From assembly GCA_039927975.1 (NCBI GenBank), contig JBDSTZ010000208.1:1-29432 (forward strand): 29,432 bases of DNA, read 5' to 3'. The notes beneath the pieces are model-generated. The model worked only from the letters and a program-made list of their open reading frames with translations. It ran no database searches and had not been told where the DNA came from. Within the stretch, counting starts at the first letter, position 1, and each line of letters opens with the position of its first letter. Both the position numbers and the translations under genes were made by a program. This DNA comes from JBDSTZ01 sp039927975 (GTDB taxonomy: Bacteria > Pseudomonadota > Gammaproteobacteria > Burkholderiales > Burkholderiaceae_D). Shown one piece after another: positions 1 to 6,566 of this stretch.

Positions 1-73
1 AACAGGACCGTGAAACGAGCTTACGCCGATGATAGTGCTGCAACCAGTGTGAAAGTAGGTTATCGTCAGGCTA
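1..73 (+). rRNA. rrf: 5S ribosomal RNA, 3' part (5' end outside window)
   Basis: The first 73 bases match the 3' two thirds of a beta-proteobacterial 5S rRNA as I recognise it: a segment with GATGATAGTGCTGCAACC, then GTGAAAGTAGGTTATCGTC and a closing AGGCT that would pair with the missing 5' end. It is followed 11 bases later by an intrinsic terminator, as expected at the end of an rRNA operon. The 16S and 23S genes would lie to the left of the window. The exact 3' end is uncertain by two or three bases. Confidence 0.9.
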
Positions 74-83
74 GTTATAAGAG

Positions 84-122
84 AAAAACCCCGTGAGCCA
101 TTGTGCTTGCGGGGTTTTTTTT
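84..122 (+). terminator. Intrinsic terminator of the rRNA operon
   Basis: AAAAACCCCG (84-93) pairs perfectly with CGGGGTTTTT (110-119). An inner stem continues with two G-T pairs and AGC/GCT around a six-base loop, and a run of eight T follows (115-122). The A-run on the left arm gives a U-tract on the other strand too, so it may also stop the minus-strand CzcE-like gene that ends at 149. Confidence 0.9.
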
Positions 123-148
123 CGTCCTGAAATTGGCCTCAGCCGAAC

Positions 149-487
149 TCAGGTCCCCAGATAGCGCGGGCTCGGTTCCACGTACACCTTGATGGCGCCC
201 GTTTGCACATTTGCCGGCGCGATCCTGGCGAAGTCGATGACGCTGATGCTCGGCCAGGTATCGAAATGCCAGGTGAAACTCTGGCCGCCGAGGATGAACT
301 TCACCGTCTGGCCATTGACGACATTCACGTACCGGGTCGACGAGGTGATGGTGATGGACCGTTCCGCCGCGCTGTCCGCTACCGCGCTGCCAAAATCATC
401 GCTGTTGCCCGACATGCCGGTAGCGCATGCGCTGGAAGCTAAAGCGACAGACAGAATCAACAGTGCCAGGCGTTTTGGTTTCAACAT
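149..487 (-). CDS. CzcE-like metal-binding exported protein
   Basis: A 112-residue protein with an N-terminal export signal (MLKPKRLALLILSVALASSAC). Either signal peptidase I cuts after the Ala-rich stretch, or Cys22 is a non-canonical lipobox (SSAC). The mature part carries TRYVNV, NGQTVKF and FTWHFDT followed by IDFARIAP and a C-terminal VYV, the pattern I associate with CzcE, the small periplasmic copper-binding protein first known from heavy-metal resistance in Cupriavidus. A role in periplasmic metal binding is inferred from that likeness. I chose the start at 487 because AAAGGAGAAACATC precedes it; an upstream in-frame Met at 538 has no comparable ribosome site. It lies 72 bp downstream of the two-helix membrane protein, with a 10-bp inverted repeat in the gap. 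No efflux pump genes adjoin it here. Confidence 0.8.
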   Translation of the reverse strand: MLKPKRLALLILSVALASSACATGMSGNSDDFGSAVADSAAERSITITSSTRYVNVVNGQTVKFILGGQSFTWHFDTWPSISVIDFARIAPANVQTGAIKVYVEPSPRYLGT

Positions 488-510
488 GATGTTTCTCCTT
501 TGATGTGGGA

Positions 511-541
511 GACGTGCATGCAAGGACCAGCCATGCACGTC
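511..541 (-). promoter_or_regulatory. Perfect 10-bp inverted repeat upstream of the CzcE-like gene
   Basis: GACGTGCATG (511-520) and CATGCACGTC (532-541) are exact reverse complements around an 11-base loop. The repeat is 23 bases upstream of the start codon and just outside the ribosome site. There is no T-run on either side, so it is not an ordinary intrinsic terminator. It could be a regulator binding site or a 5'-leader hairpin. Confidence 0.5.
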
Positions 542-559
542 GCGGTTCCAACAAAAAAC

Positions 560-967
560 TCATCCGCGCAGGACGCGCCGATGAAGACGGGCCGCCAGGG
601 ACAGCAAGCGCCACCGCGCCGATAGCAAACCCAGCGTCTTGCCCACAAGGCCGGCAAGCGCGACCCCGCCGGCGGCCTGCAGCAGATGCAAGCGCGTCAG
701 CTGGGAGACACTGCCACCCTCGATGAAGTAGAGCGAGGGCAGCAGCAGGATCATGAGGCTCATCAGCATGCGCCCCAATGTATTGCCGCGCCCCTGACGC
801 AAACCCTGAGCCTGTTCCGACAAATCGTCGTTCTCGAAAATGGTCAGCTCCGGTAACAGGATCTGCGCCCGCGGCAGTCTGCTCGGCTGCAAGGTGCGGC
901 GCAGCTGGCGGCGCCAGCGTGCGATCGTGGCGCGATCGCGTATCACGAGTATGTTTTCTCTAGGCAT
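560..967 (-). CDS. Small hypothetical membrane protein with two predicted helices
   Basis: A 135-residue protein that I do not recognise. The first 40 residues are basic (many Arg) and contain no signal peptide. Two hydrophobic stretches follow, at about residues 67-84 and 93-115, and the tail is again Arg-rich, suggesting a cytoplasmic N terminus and C terminus with a short loop outside. The start at 967 is backed by TTGGAGAAATCGC before the ATG. It is co-oriented with the CzcE-like gene downstream (72 bp), but the inverted repeat between them leaves it open whether they share a transcript. No catalytic motif is visible. Coding status is supported by the ribosome site and the amphipathic/hydrophobic pattern. 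Confidence 0.6.
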   Translation of the reverse strand: MPRENILVIRDRATIARWRRQLRRTLQPSRLPRAQILLPELTIFENDDLSEQAQGLRQGRGNTLGRMLMSLMILLLPSLYFIEGGSVSQLTRLHLLQAAGGVALAGLVGKTLGLLSARWRLLSLAARLHRRVLRG

Positions 968-1291
968 GCGATTTCTCCAAGCAAGTGAAACTTTTTGAAC
1001 GGAAAGTTAGATCTGGCGCATGGAAGCAGCGGGAACTTCGACTGTAGCGAGGTCAGGCGGAGGACAGCTAGGGGGCAGCGCAAGCTCAGGCGAATCGAGC
1101 GGACTTTCAAGCCCGGTCTTGATCTGGCGCGCATTGCACATCAGGAGCGCGCCCTCACGCCTGAATATCTGCTTGCGAAAGATGGATGGTCGGCAGGGTG
1201 ATCGAATCGCCGGCAAGCAGAACGTGATGCCGGGGAGAAGGAGGGCGAAGCGAGCCGGACGGCCACCGCCTCAGGCGGTGCCGAACCTGGA
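968..1291. other. Intergenic stretch without a convincing gene
   Basis: This 324-bp gap lies between two minus-strand genes. Short open frames exist on both strands but none has a ribosome site with a recognisable product. A small hairpin (ACCGCC/GGCGGT, 1265-1279, loop TCA) lies just past the stop codon of the methyltransferase gene and lacks a T-run. The promoter of the 560-967 gene should be here, but I cannot place it with confidence. Confidence 0.5.
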
Positions 1292-2500
1292 CTAGTTGAA
1301 TTGCTGCGTATCCGAAAACAGCATCTGCGTATCGTAGATGGTGGCCGAGTGGTGCCGCAATCCCACGTAGGCATAGCGATGAATCTTATCGACCGTCGCC
1401 AGGATGTTCGGGATATCCTGGCCGTAGTGGTATGCCGACACCGTCAAATTGGGGCGCTGCCCGCTGATCAGGCGCGCCGCGCCGCGTAGCACTTGCGCTT
1501 CCCAGCCCTCGACGTCGATCTTGATCAGCGTGGCCTCATGCAGTACCGAGTCCAGCTTGACAATCTTCATGCCGGATTTGCGTACTTGGTTGACATCCGA
1601 TTTCTCGATGAAATTGCTGCCGAACCGGTTTTGCGGCGACTCGTAGAAGTCGACAACGCTGTCCTCTTCGCCAACGCCGCTGAAATACGGCGTCACGTTG
1701 GGCAGATAACGGCTCAATTTCTCCAGCGTGACGAACTGCGACGAGTCGGGCTCAAAGGCGTGCATGGCGCGATACTGTCCGCGACTGGTATGGAAAAAAT
1801 GTCCGACAGTATCCCCGTAGGCGGCGCCCACATCCACAAACACCTCATCCGGACGAATGACCAGGCCGGAGGTCGGCGATGAATTGTTGATGAACATTTC
1901 AAGTGGATAGTTCACGGAAATCAGCGGTGTCCTGTCGAGCGTGAGGATCGCCTTCAGGCGCGCGTGCAAGGTTTGCCGCGAGCGCAAGTCGCCCAGCCGT
2001 TCGGCGACCGCCTCGAAATCGGCCAGATGCTCGACCAGGTAGTCGCGCTCTTGCTTGAGCGTCAGATAGGTGTGAGTCATTTGCAGCTGGTGCATCGCGA
2101 ACAGGAAATCGACCACCTCGACACCGTCGGCGCGCAGTCCCTGCACGATGTGCTTGCCGGCCAGGTCATCGTTAAAATCGACCACCAGGATCTTGCCATC
2201 TCCGGCATTGTTTTGCTGAGCAAGTTCATCGAAGGTGATGAACCCCCAGTTTCCGCAATGGGCCAGTAGCGACGATATCCGGATGCGTTTTTCGGGCGAG
2301 ACGCCGAAAACGAGGATGCCGGCAAAATTGGGCAACTGATGGGCGATAGACGCTGCCCGGTTGGCGAAGCTGGAGGTACGGTCGCCCAGAAAATAGATCT
2401 TGTCGAACGCCGCCAGGTCGGCGAATTCCAATGCCGAACAGGCCGCCAGTTCCTTGAAGTCGACAGTTCCCGCCGGCTGCCCCTGCTTGTTGTTCGTCAT
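1292..2500 (-). CDS. FkbM family methyltransferase (first of two)
   Basis: A 402-residue protein. The C-terminal half has an S-adenosylmethionine-binding motif I (VFVDVGAAYGDT), the acidic end of strand 2 (FEPD) and the FkbM hallmark KIDVEGWEAQVLRGA, so it is a predicted O-methyltransferase of the Methyltransf_21/FkbM type. The N-terminal 200 residues contain a Rossmann-like segment (YFLGDR, ILVFGVSPEKRI, ILVVDFND) that I do not assign. The start at 2500 is supported by GTGGAG upstream; the open frame runs on to 2842 but would overlap the neighbouring gene. The second FkbM gene lies 181 bp upstream in the same direction and the two have a similar layout while differing clearly in sequence. 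FkbM enzymes usually methylate sugars or polyketides; no glycosyltransferase is adjacent, so the acceptor is unknown. Confidence 0.85.
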   Translation of the reverse strand: MTNNKQGQPAGTVDFKELAACSALEFADLAAFDKIYFLGDRTSSFANRAASIAHQLPNFAGILVFGVSPEKRIRISSLLAHCGNWGFITFDELAQQNNAGDGKILVVDFNDDLAGKHIVQGLRADGVEVVDFLFAMHQLQMTHTYLTLKQERDYLVEHLADFEAVAERLGDLRSRQTLHARLKAILTLDRTPLISVNYPLEMFINNSSPTSGLVIRPDEVFVDVGAAYGDTVGHFFHTSRGQYRAMHAFEPDSSQFVTLEKLSRYLPNVTPYFSGVGEEDSVVDFYESPQNRFGSNFIEKSDVNQVRKSGMKIVKLDSVLHEATLIKIDVEGWEAQVLRGAARLISGQRPNLTVSAYHYGQDIPNILATVDKIHRYAYVGLRHHSATIYDTQMLFSDTQQFN

Positions 2501-2681
2501 GCGTGCATTCTCCACTGATAGTGCAAAGCTAAGTTTCCGGGACCGCGACGGCCTCGGCGAGGACCCGCACTCATGGCCGCCGCGCATCGAGTGTGCCATG
2601 CCGATGCGGCGGTCATCAAGGTTTTTCAATCGGCGGACACTGACCATGGCACCGCATTGGATCGCGCGATGCACTCCGCCC

Positions 2682-4004
2682 TCAATAACAATAAATGTAC
2701 GTCGCGTCCGGCGTGCCGCGGTCGTGCTGGCGAAAGCCGATCTTGTAATCCATGCCCATATCGCGCACATAACGCGGCAGGACCAGCAGGTCTTCCGGCT
2801 TGTGGTACACGGCGACCGCCAGGCGCGGCCGGTTTCTTTCAATCGTCCGGCGCGCCCCCATCAGCCCCTGCAACTCGCTGCCCTCGACTTCGTATTTGAT
2901 AAAGGTGGCGTCCTGGTTGGTCGCCTCGTCGATGGTCGTCACCGGCACCTCATGCAGCTGGCTGTCATCGATGCTCGATTGGTCGATGGCGCTGCGCAAG
3001 CCCGATTCGAGCAGGTGGCCGCCCAGCGGCGAGCTGCGCGTATTCGCGTCTTCATAGGTGAAATTCGGGCTGAATTTGAGGGTGGTGGTCGAACTCCAAA
3101 CGCCTTTTTCGATCAAGGTGATCGATTTGCCCAGCGGCTTGCCGTACTCGCTTTCCAGCCCCGCGAGGCGCGCCCTGATTTGGCGATTGCTTTCCGGCCC
3201 GGGTTCGAAGGTGTAGATATGGCGGTACTTGCCCTTTACGGCGAACAGGAATGCGGTGAGCGAGTCGCCATCGAACGCTCCGGCGTCGACATACACTTCC
3301 TGCTCGCCTAGCGCAATGAAGGTCTTCTCGAACAAGTAAGTGTTGTAATCGTAATAGCCGCCGCGCCCGACCGCATACTGCTCCAGATACATGGGATTGA
3401 GGGTCAGCCGGTACAGCATCAGGTTGAGATACGCGATTTTCGAATAATGATCCGAAAACAGGTCGGCCACCGCGAAGTGTTCTTCGACATTGTTCAGGGT
3501 AATGTCGAAATAATCCCAGCCATAGCGGAAGATCCGTCCTTCGGTATCGGCGGCCCGGAAGCCGGCAAGCCGCAACAGCAGCAGATACTGGATCGGCGTG
3601 ATGAGCTTCATGTCGTGCTGGACGCATTGCATGATGAAATGCCGGCTCTCATGCATGGTCACCGCCAGCAATACCGACACGATGTCGCGGTCCGCCTTGA
3701 CCTGATCGATCCAGGCGCCGGTGCTGATGACGGGGATGCCAAACAGCGGTTCGCCAATGGCGGCCAGCCGGTCGTCGACAACCGCCACCACCTCGCCCAT
3801 CGACGACAGGACCCGGATATCCTTGTAGCCGAGCGGGCCGCAGGCGATAAAGCGGCGGCGCCGGAAGAAGTCGCCGTTGGCGTCATCAAGCCAGGGCGGC
3901 AGCATCGAACGGAGGTCCTTGCGCAGTGCGCCGGCGAGGGAAACAATCTTCGCCTTCAATTCATCGGGGGATGGGAAAAAATCTGCAATGGCATGCAGTG
4001 TCAT
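2682..4004 (-). CDS. FkbM family methyltransferase (second of two)
   Basis: A 440-residue protein with motif I VYVDAGAFDGDSLTAF, TFEPGPES at the end of strand 2 and the FkbM signature KYEVEGSELQGLMGA. The signature has KYEVEG where the sister gene has the usual KIDVEG, a conservative D-to-E change. The N-terminal part has a second nucleotide-binding-like region (FIACGPLGYKDIRVL, VVAVVDDRL, GIPVIS) like that of NAD-dependent sugar-modifying or PglD-type domains, then a linker. The start at 4004 has only a weak upstream GGG site. This gene and the one at 1292-2500 look like diverged paralogues with the same two-part design and are probably co-transcribed. The acceptor is not evident. Confidence 0.85.
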   Translation of the reverse strand: MTLHAIADFFPSPDELKAKIVSLAGALRKDLRSMLPPWLDDANGDFFRRRRFIACGPLGYKDIRVLSSMGEVVAVVDDRLAAIGEPLFGIPVISTGAWIDQVKADRDIVSVLLAVTMHESRHFIMQCVQHDMKLITPIQYLLLLRLAGFRAADTEGRIFRYGWDYFDITLNNVEEHFAVADLFSDHYSKIAYLNLMLYRLTLNPMYLEQYAVGRGGYYDYNTYLFEKTFIALGEQEVYVDAGAFDGDSLTAFLFAVKGKYRHIYTFEPGPESNRQIRARLAGLESEYGKPLGKSITLIEKGVWSSTTTLKFSPNFTYEDANTRSSPLGGHLLESGLRSAIDQSSIDDSQLHEVPVTTIDEATNQDATFIKYEVEGSELQGLMGARRTIERNRPRLAVAVYHKPEDLLVLPRYVRDMGMDYKIGFRQHDRGTPDATYIYCY

Positions 4005-4090
4005 CGTGATTACCCGGCTGTGAATATGAATCCGGCGATCTTATCACGCAGGTGCTGGCGGCTGGCCGCCGAAAACTGCCGCGACCGCGT

Positions 4091-4201
4091 TCACGACGCG
4101 TCGCGTATTCGCTCCATGTTCGCGCAGGCGGTCGAGCAGGGGGCTGCGGCGGCATCGAGCGACATCGGAATCAGCAAGGCGAGAATCAGCAAGCGTTTCA
4201 T
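4091..4201 (-). CDS. Possible remnant: 36-codon ORF encoding a signal peptide
   Basis: On the minus strand, ATG at 4201 opens a 36-codon frame that reads as a classic signal peptide (MKRLLILALLIPMSLDAAAA) followed by PCSTACANMERIRDAS and a stop. The lysine/arginine start, the leucine-rich core and the Ala-rich cleavage region are hard to explain by chance. No clear ribosome site precedes it. It is most easily read as the 5' remnant of an exported-protein gene, or a very short secreted peptide with two Cys. It sits 64 bp from the inverted repeat at 4265-4311, which may be a mobile-element scar. Confidence 0.4.
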   Translation of the reverse strand: MKRLLILALLIPMSLDAAAAPCSTACANMERIRDAS

Positions 4202-4264
4202 GGACGGCTGCATCGACAGGTTATTCGTCTGGAGCAATATATTAGCCCATCGGCAGCCCGGTCC

Positions 4265-4311
4265 TAGTGTCCTGAGTTGTAAGTTCGTTGAATCTGCAAC
4301 TCAGGACACTA
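4265..4311. repeat. TA-bounded perfect inverted repeat, IS630-end-like (MITE-like scar)
   Basis: TAGTGTCCTGAGTTG (4265-4279) and CAACTCAGGACACTA (4297-4311) are exact reverse complements with a 17-base centre. The centre itself pairs partly, so the two 20-base ends are near copies of one another. Both outer edges are TA, the target duplicated by IS630/Tc1-type elements. The minus-strand stop codon of the efflux gene (4309-4311) lies inside the right edge. No T-run follows, so a simple terminator is less likely. Confidence 0.55.
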
Positions 4312-5742
4312 CGTTTGCGCCAGCGGATCGGCCGCCTCGGTGCTCACCTTTCCCTTGCTCATGCTTTCACCATCCTCGCGCCGCATCGACCAGAACGTCA
4401 GCGAGGACAGGATGGTCACCACCGACAGGGCGACAAAGGCGTTGTGCAGGGCGTTGGTGACCATTGCCTGGTCGGTCTGCGACACGCTGCCCAGAAACAG
4501 GGCGGTGATGATCGAGCCGGCCGCCAGCCCGAAGCTCATCGACAGTTGCTGGAAGGAGCTCGATATCGTGCTGGCCATGCTGGCGTCGCGTTCCGGAATG
4601 TCGGCGTAGGCGAGCGAGTTCATGCTGGAAAACTGCAGGGAATTGAACAAGCCTTGCATGAAGCCGATCACGGCGATCAGGACCAGCGGGACACCCGGCT
4701 TGACCATCGCAAACAAGCCGATGGTCAGGCCGATGAAGACCGTATTGACGATCAGCACCTGGCGATAACCGAAGCGGCCCAGCACGCGGGTCGAAATGAA
4801 CTTCATGCCCATCGCGCCGAGCGCGGTCGGCATCATCAAGAGGCCGGATTTCCACGCCGGCAAGCCGAGCCCGAGCTGGTAAAGCAGCGGCAGCAGGAAG
4901 GGCAGGCCGCCCACGCCGAGCCGGGTGATGAAGCCGCCCAGCACCGACACGCGGAAGGTGCGCACCTTGAACAAGCTCAGCTTGAGCAGCGGGAAATCAT
5001 GGCCGCTGGCATGCCAGCCATACGCGGCCAGCAGCAACAGCGACAGCGCCAGCATGACCACCGCCGTGGTCGGATCGAGGGTGTGCTCGCCGAACACTTC
5101 CAGCAGCCACGACAGCAGCGCCGTGCCGCTGCTGAACAAAATCAGGCCGATCACATCGAGCGGACGCGGTTCGCTGGCGCGGTAGTCGGGCATGGCGCGC
5201 CAGGCGAGGAACAGGGCCAGCAGGCCAAACGGCAGATTGACGAAGAAGATCGCGCGCCACGACATCCAGTGCACGATCAGGCCGCCCAGCGTCGGCCCCA
5301 ACAGCGGTCCGATCAGCGCGGGAATGATGACGAAATTCATCGCCGTCAACAGTTCGGACTTGGGGAAGGTGCGGATGATCGCCAGCCGTCCGACCGGCAT
5401 CATCATCGCCCCGCCCAGCCCTTGCAGCATGCGCGCGGCCACCATCATGGGCGCGTTGAGCGACAGGCCGCACAGCAGGGAAGCGAGGGTGAACACGGCG
5501 ATGGCCGAGGCGAACACCTTGCGCGTGCCGAAACGGTCGGCCATCCAGCCACTGACGGGAATGCCGACCGCCAGGCTGAGAATGTAGCTTGAGACCACCG
5601 ACTTGAGGCTCAGCGGCGTCACTTGCAGACTGGCCGCGATGCTCGGCACGGCGGTATTGACGATGGTCGCGTCGAGCTGCTCCATGAACAGGGCGGCAGC
5701 GACCAGCCAGGGGAGATAGGTTTTCGCGGTGGAACTATTCAT
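4309..5742 (-). CDS. DHA2-family MFS multidrug efflux transporter, MdtD-like
   Basis: A 477-residue inner-membrane proton-drug antiporter with about 14 hydrophobic segments. Near the N terminus it has MEQLDATIVNTAVPSIA, the DHA2 motif in helix 1, then SGWMADRFGTRKVF (motif A) and ARMLQGLGGAMMMPVGRL. GPLLGPTLGGLIVHWMSWR is motif C/the EmrB-QacA signature. The FSSMNSLAYADIPERDASMAS segment and the overall order match E. coli MdtD closely as I remember it. The start at 5742 has only a weak GATGAG site. A hairpin terminator lies 13-36 bases upstream of the ATG. The last residues (LAQT) and the TAG stop abut a TA-flanked inverted repeat, so the native C terminus may have been altered by an insertion. 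Drug specificity cannot be read from sequence. Confidence 0.9.
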   Translation of the reverse strand: MNSSTAKTYLPWLVAAALFMEQLDATIVNTAVPSIAASLQVTPLSLKSVVSSYILSLAVGIPVSGWMADRFGTRKVFASAIAVFTLASLLCGLSLNAPMMVAARMLQGLGGAMMMPVGRLAIIRTFPKSELLTAMNFVIIPALIGPLLGPTLGGLIVHWMSWRAIFFVNLPFGLLALFLAWRAMPDYRASEPRPLDVIGLILFSSGTALLSWLLEVFGEHTLDPTTAVVMLALSLLLLAAYGWHASGHDFPLLKLSLFKVRTFRVSVLGGFITRLGVGGLPFLLPLLYQLGLGLPAWKSGLLMMPTALGAMGMKFISTRVLGRFGYRQVLIVNTVFIGLTIGLFAMVKPGVPLVLIAVIGFMQGLFNSLQFSSMNSLAYADIPERDASMASTISSSFQQLSMSFGLAAGSIITALFLGSVSQTDQAMVTNALHNAFVALSVVTILSSLTFWSMRREDGESMSKGKVSTEAADPLAQT

Positions 5743-5754
5743 CGCTCATCGGTT

Positions 5755-5778
5755 AAAAGGCCCGCAGGAGCGCGGGCC
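5755..5778 (-). terminator. Intrinsic terminator after pagL
   Basis: On the minus strand GGCCCGC (5778-5772) pairs with GCGGGCC (5765-5759) around a six-base loop and is followed by TTTT (5758-5755). It lies about 75 bp beyond the pagL stop and directly before the efflux gene start at 5742, so it either ends pagL transcription or attenuates read-through into the efflux gene. Confidence 0.7.
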
Positions 5779-5853
5779 CGAACCGATTGTGTCACAAATC
5801 GCCGACGGGCGAAGTCAGGCGGACGCGCCCCGCGCCGATGGCGCGACGGCGGT

Positions 5854-6420
5854 TCAGAAGTGGTAGGCTGCCTTGACGACCAGCCAGTTGACGCCGCTGT
5901 TGGGCTTCTTGTAGCCGCCGTTGGAGTAATGCTGGATCTTCGCGCCGAGTTCCCATTTGTTGTCGAACACGTAGCCTGCGCCGATGTGGTCGCCGAACTG
6001 GAAGTGGGTCGACAGACGGTTGTCGTCGTTGTCGTACAGCTTGGAGAGCAGCGTCAGGCCGATGCCGCCTTCGCCATACCAGCCCTTTTTGTTGTCGGCC
6101 TGGAAGCGGAATACCGGCGTGAAGCCAATCACCGTGATGTTCTCGTGCTGGCCCGGCTTGTTCTGGTAGGCGTTGCCGCGCCACTGCGCCAGGTTGGCGT
6201 CCCAGTAGCCGGACAGGTGGGTGCCGTTCGAGGCGAACCAGCGCGCGCTCCAGTCCGATTGCGCGCTCACGCGCACCATCTGCACCTTGCTGCCGGTGCC
6301 AAATTCGACCGAGGCGGAGTCGACCAGCTGGTCGGCCGCGTGGGCGCACTGGGCGCCGGCCAGCAAGGCGAACAGCACGCAGGCGCGTTGCAACAGGGGC
6401 TTCCAAATCTTCATCGTCAT
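5854..6420 (-). CDS. pagL: PagL-like lipid A 3-O-deacylase
   Basis: A 188-residue outer-membrane beta-barrel with a signal peptide (cleavage likely after AHA at about residue 28) and a C-terminal aromatic residue (Phe188) typical of such barrels. PagL removes the 3-position acyl chain of lipid A at the outer membrane. The active-site stretch HYSNGGYKKPNSG is present: His164 and Ser166 match the catalytic His and Ser of the family. At the spacing where Pseudomonas PagL has the triad Glu (12 residues after Ser) this protein has Asn178. Start at 6420 (MTMK) is one of two near Mets (6420 or 6414); no strong ribosome site is visible. It lies 146 bp downstream of the M20 hydrolase and ends at an intrinsic terminator, so the two may form one unit. 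Confidence 0.85.
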   Translation of the reverse strand: MTMKIWKPLLQRACVLFALLAGAQCAHAADQLVDSASVEFGTGSKVQMVRVSAQSDWSARWFASNGTHLSGYWDANLAQWRGNAYQNKPGQHENITVIGFTPVFRFQADNKKGWYGEGGIGLTLLSKLYDNDDNRLSTHFQFGDHIGAGYVFDNKWELGAKIQHYSNGGYKKPNSGVNWLVVKAAYHF

Positions 6421-6566
6421 AAACAGGAATCGCTTTCAAGAGGTGGTTGTTTTGGACTTGCAAAACCAGCCTATTGTACCGATCTGTCAGACATGCCGCC
6501 TGTCGCTGAGTTCCTTTTTCCGCGATCGCGCCGGCCCGGCGCGCGCCGCAGGGCGGCGCGGCCCGG

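Noticed and set aside
6541..6560. GC-rich hairpin after the M20 hydrolase as a terminator
   Set aside because: Only an 8-bp stem in very GC-rich sequence and no T-run on the minus strand.
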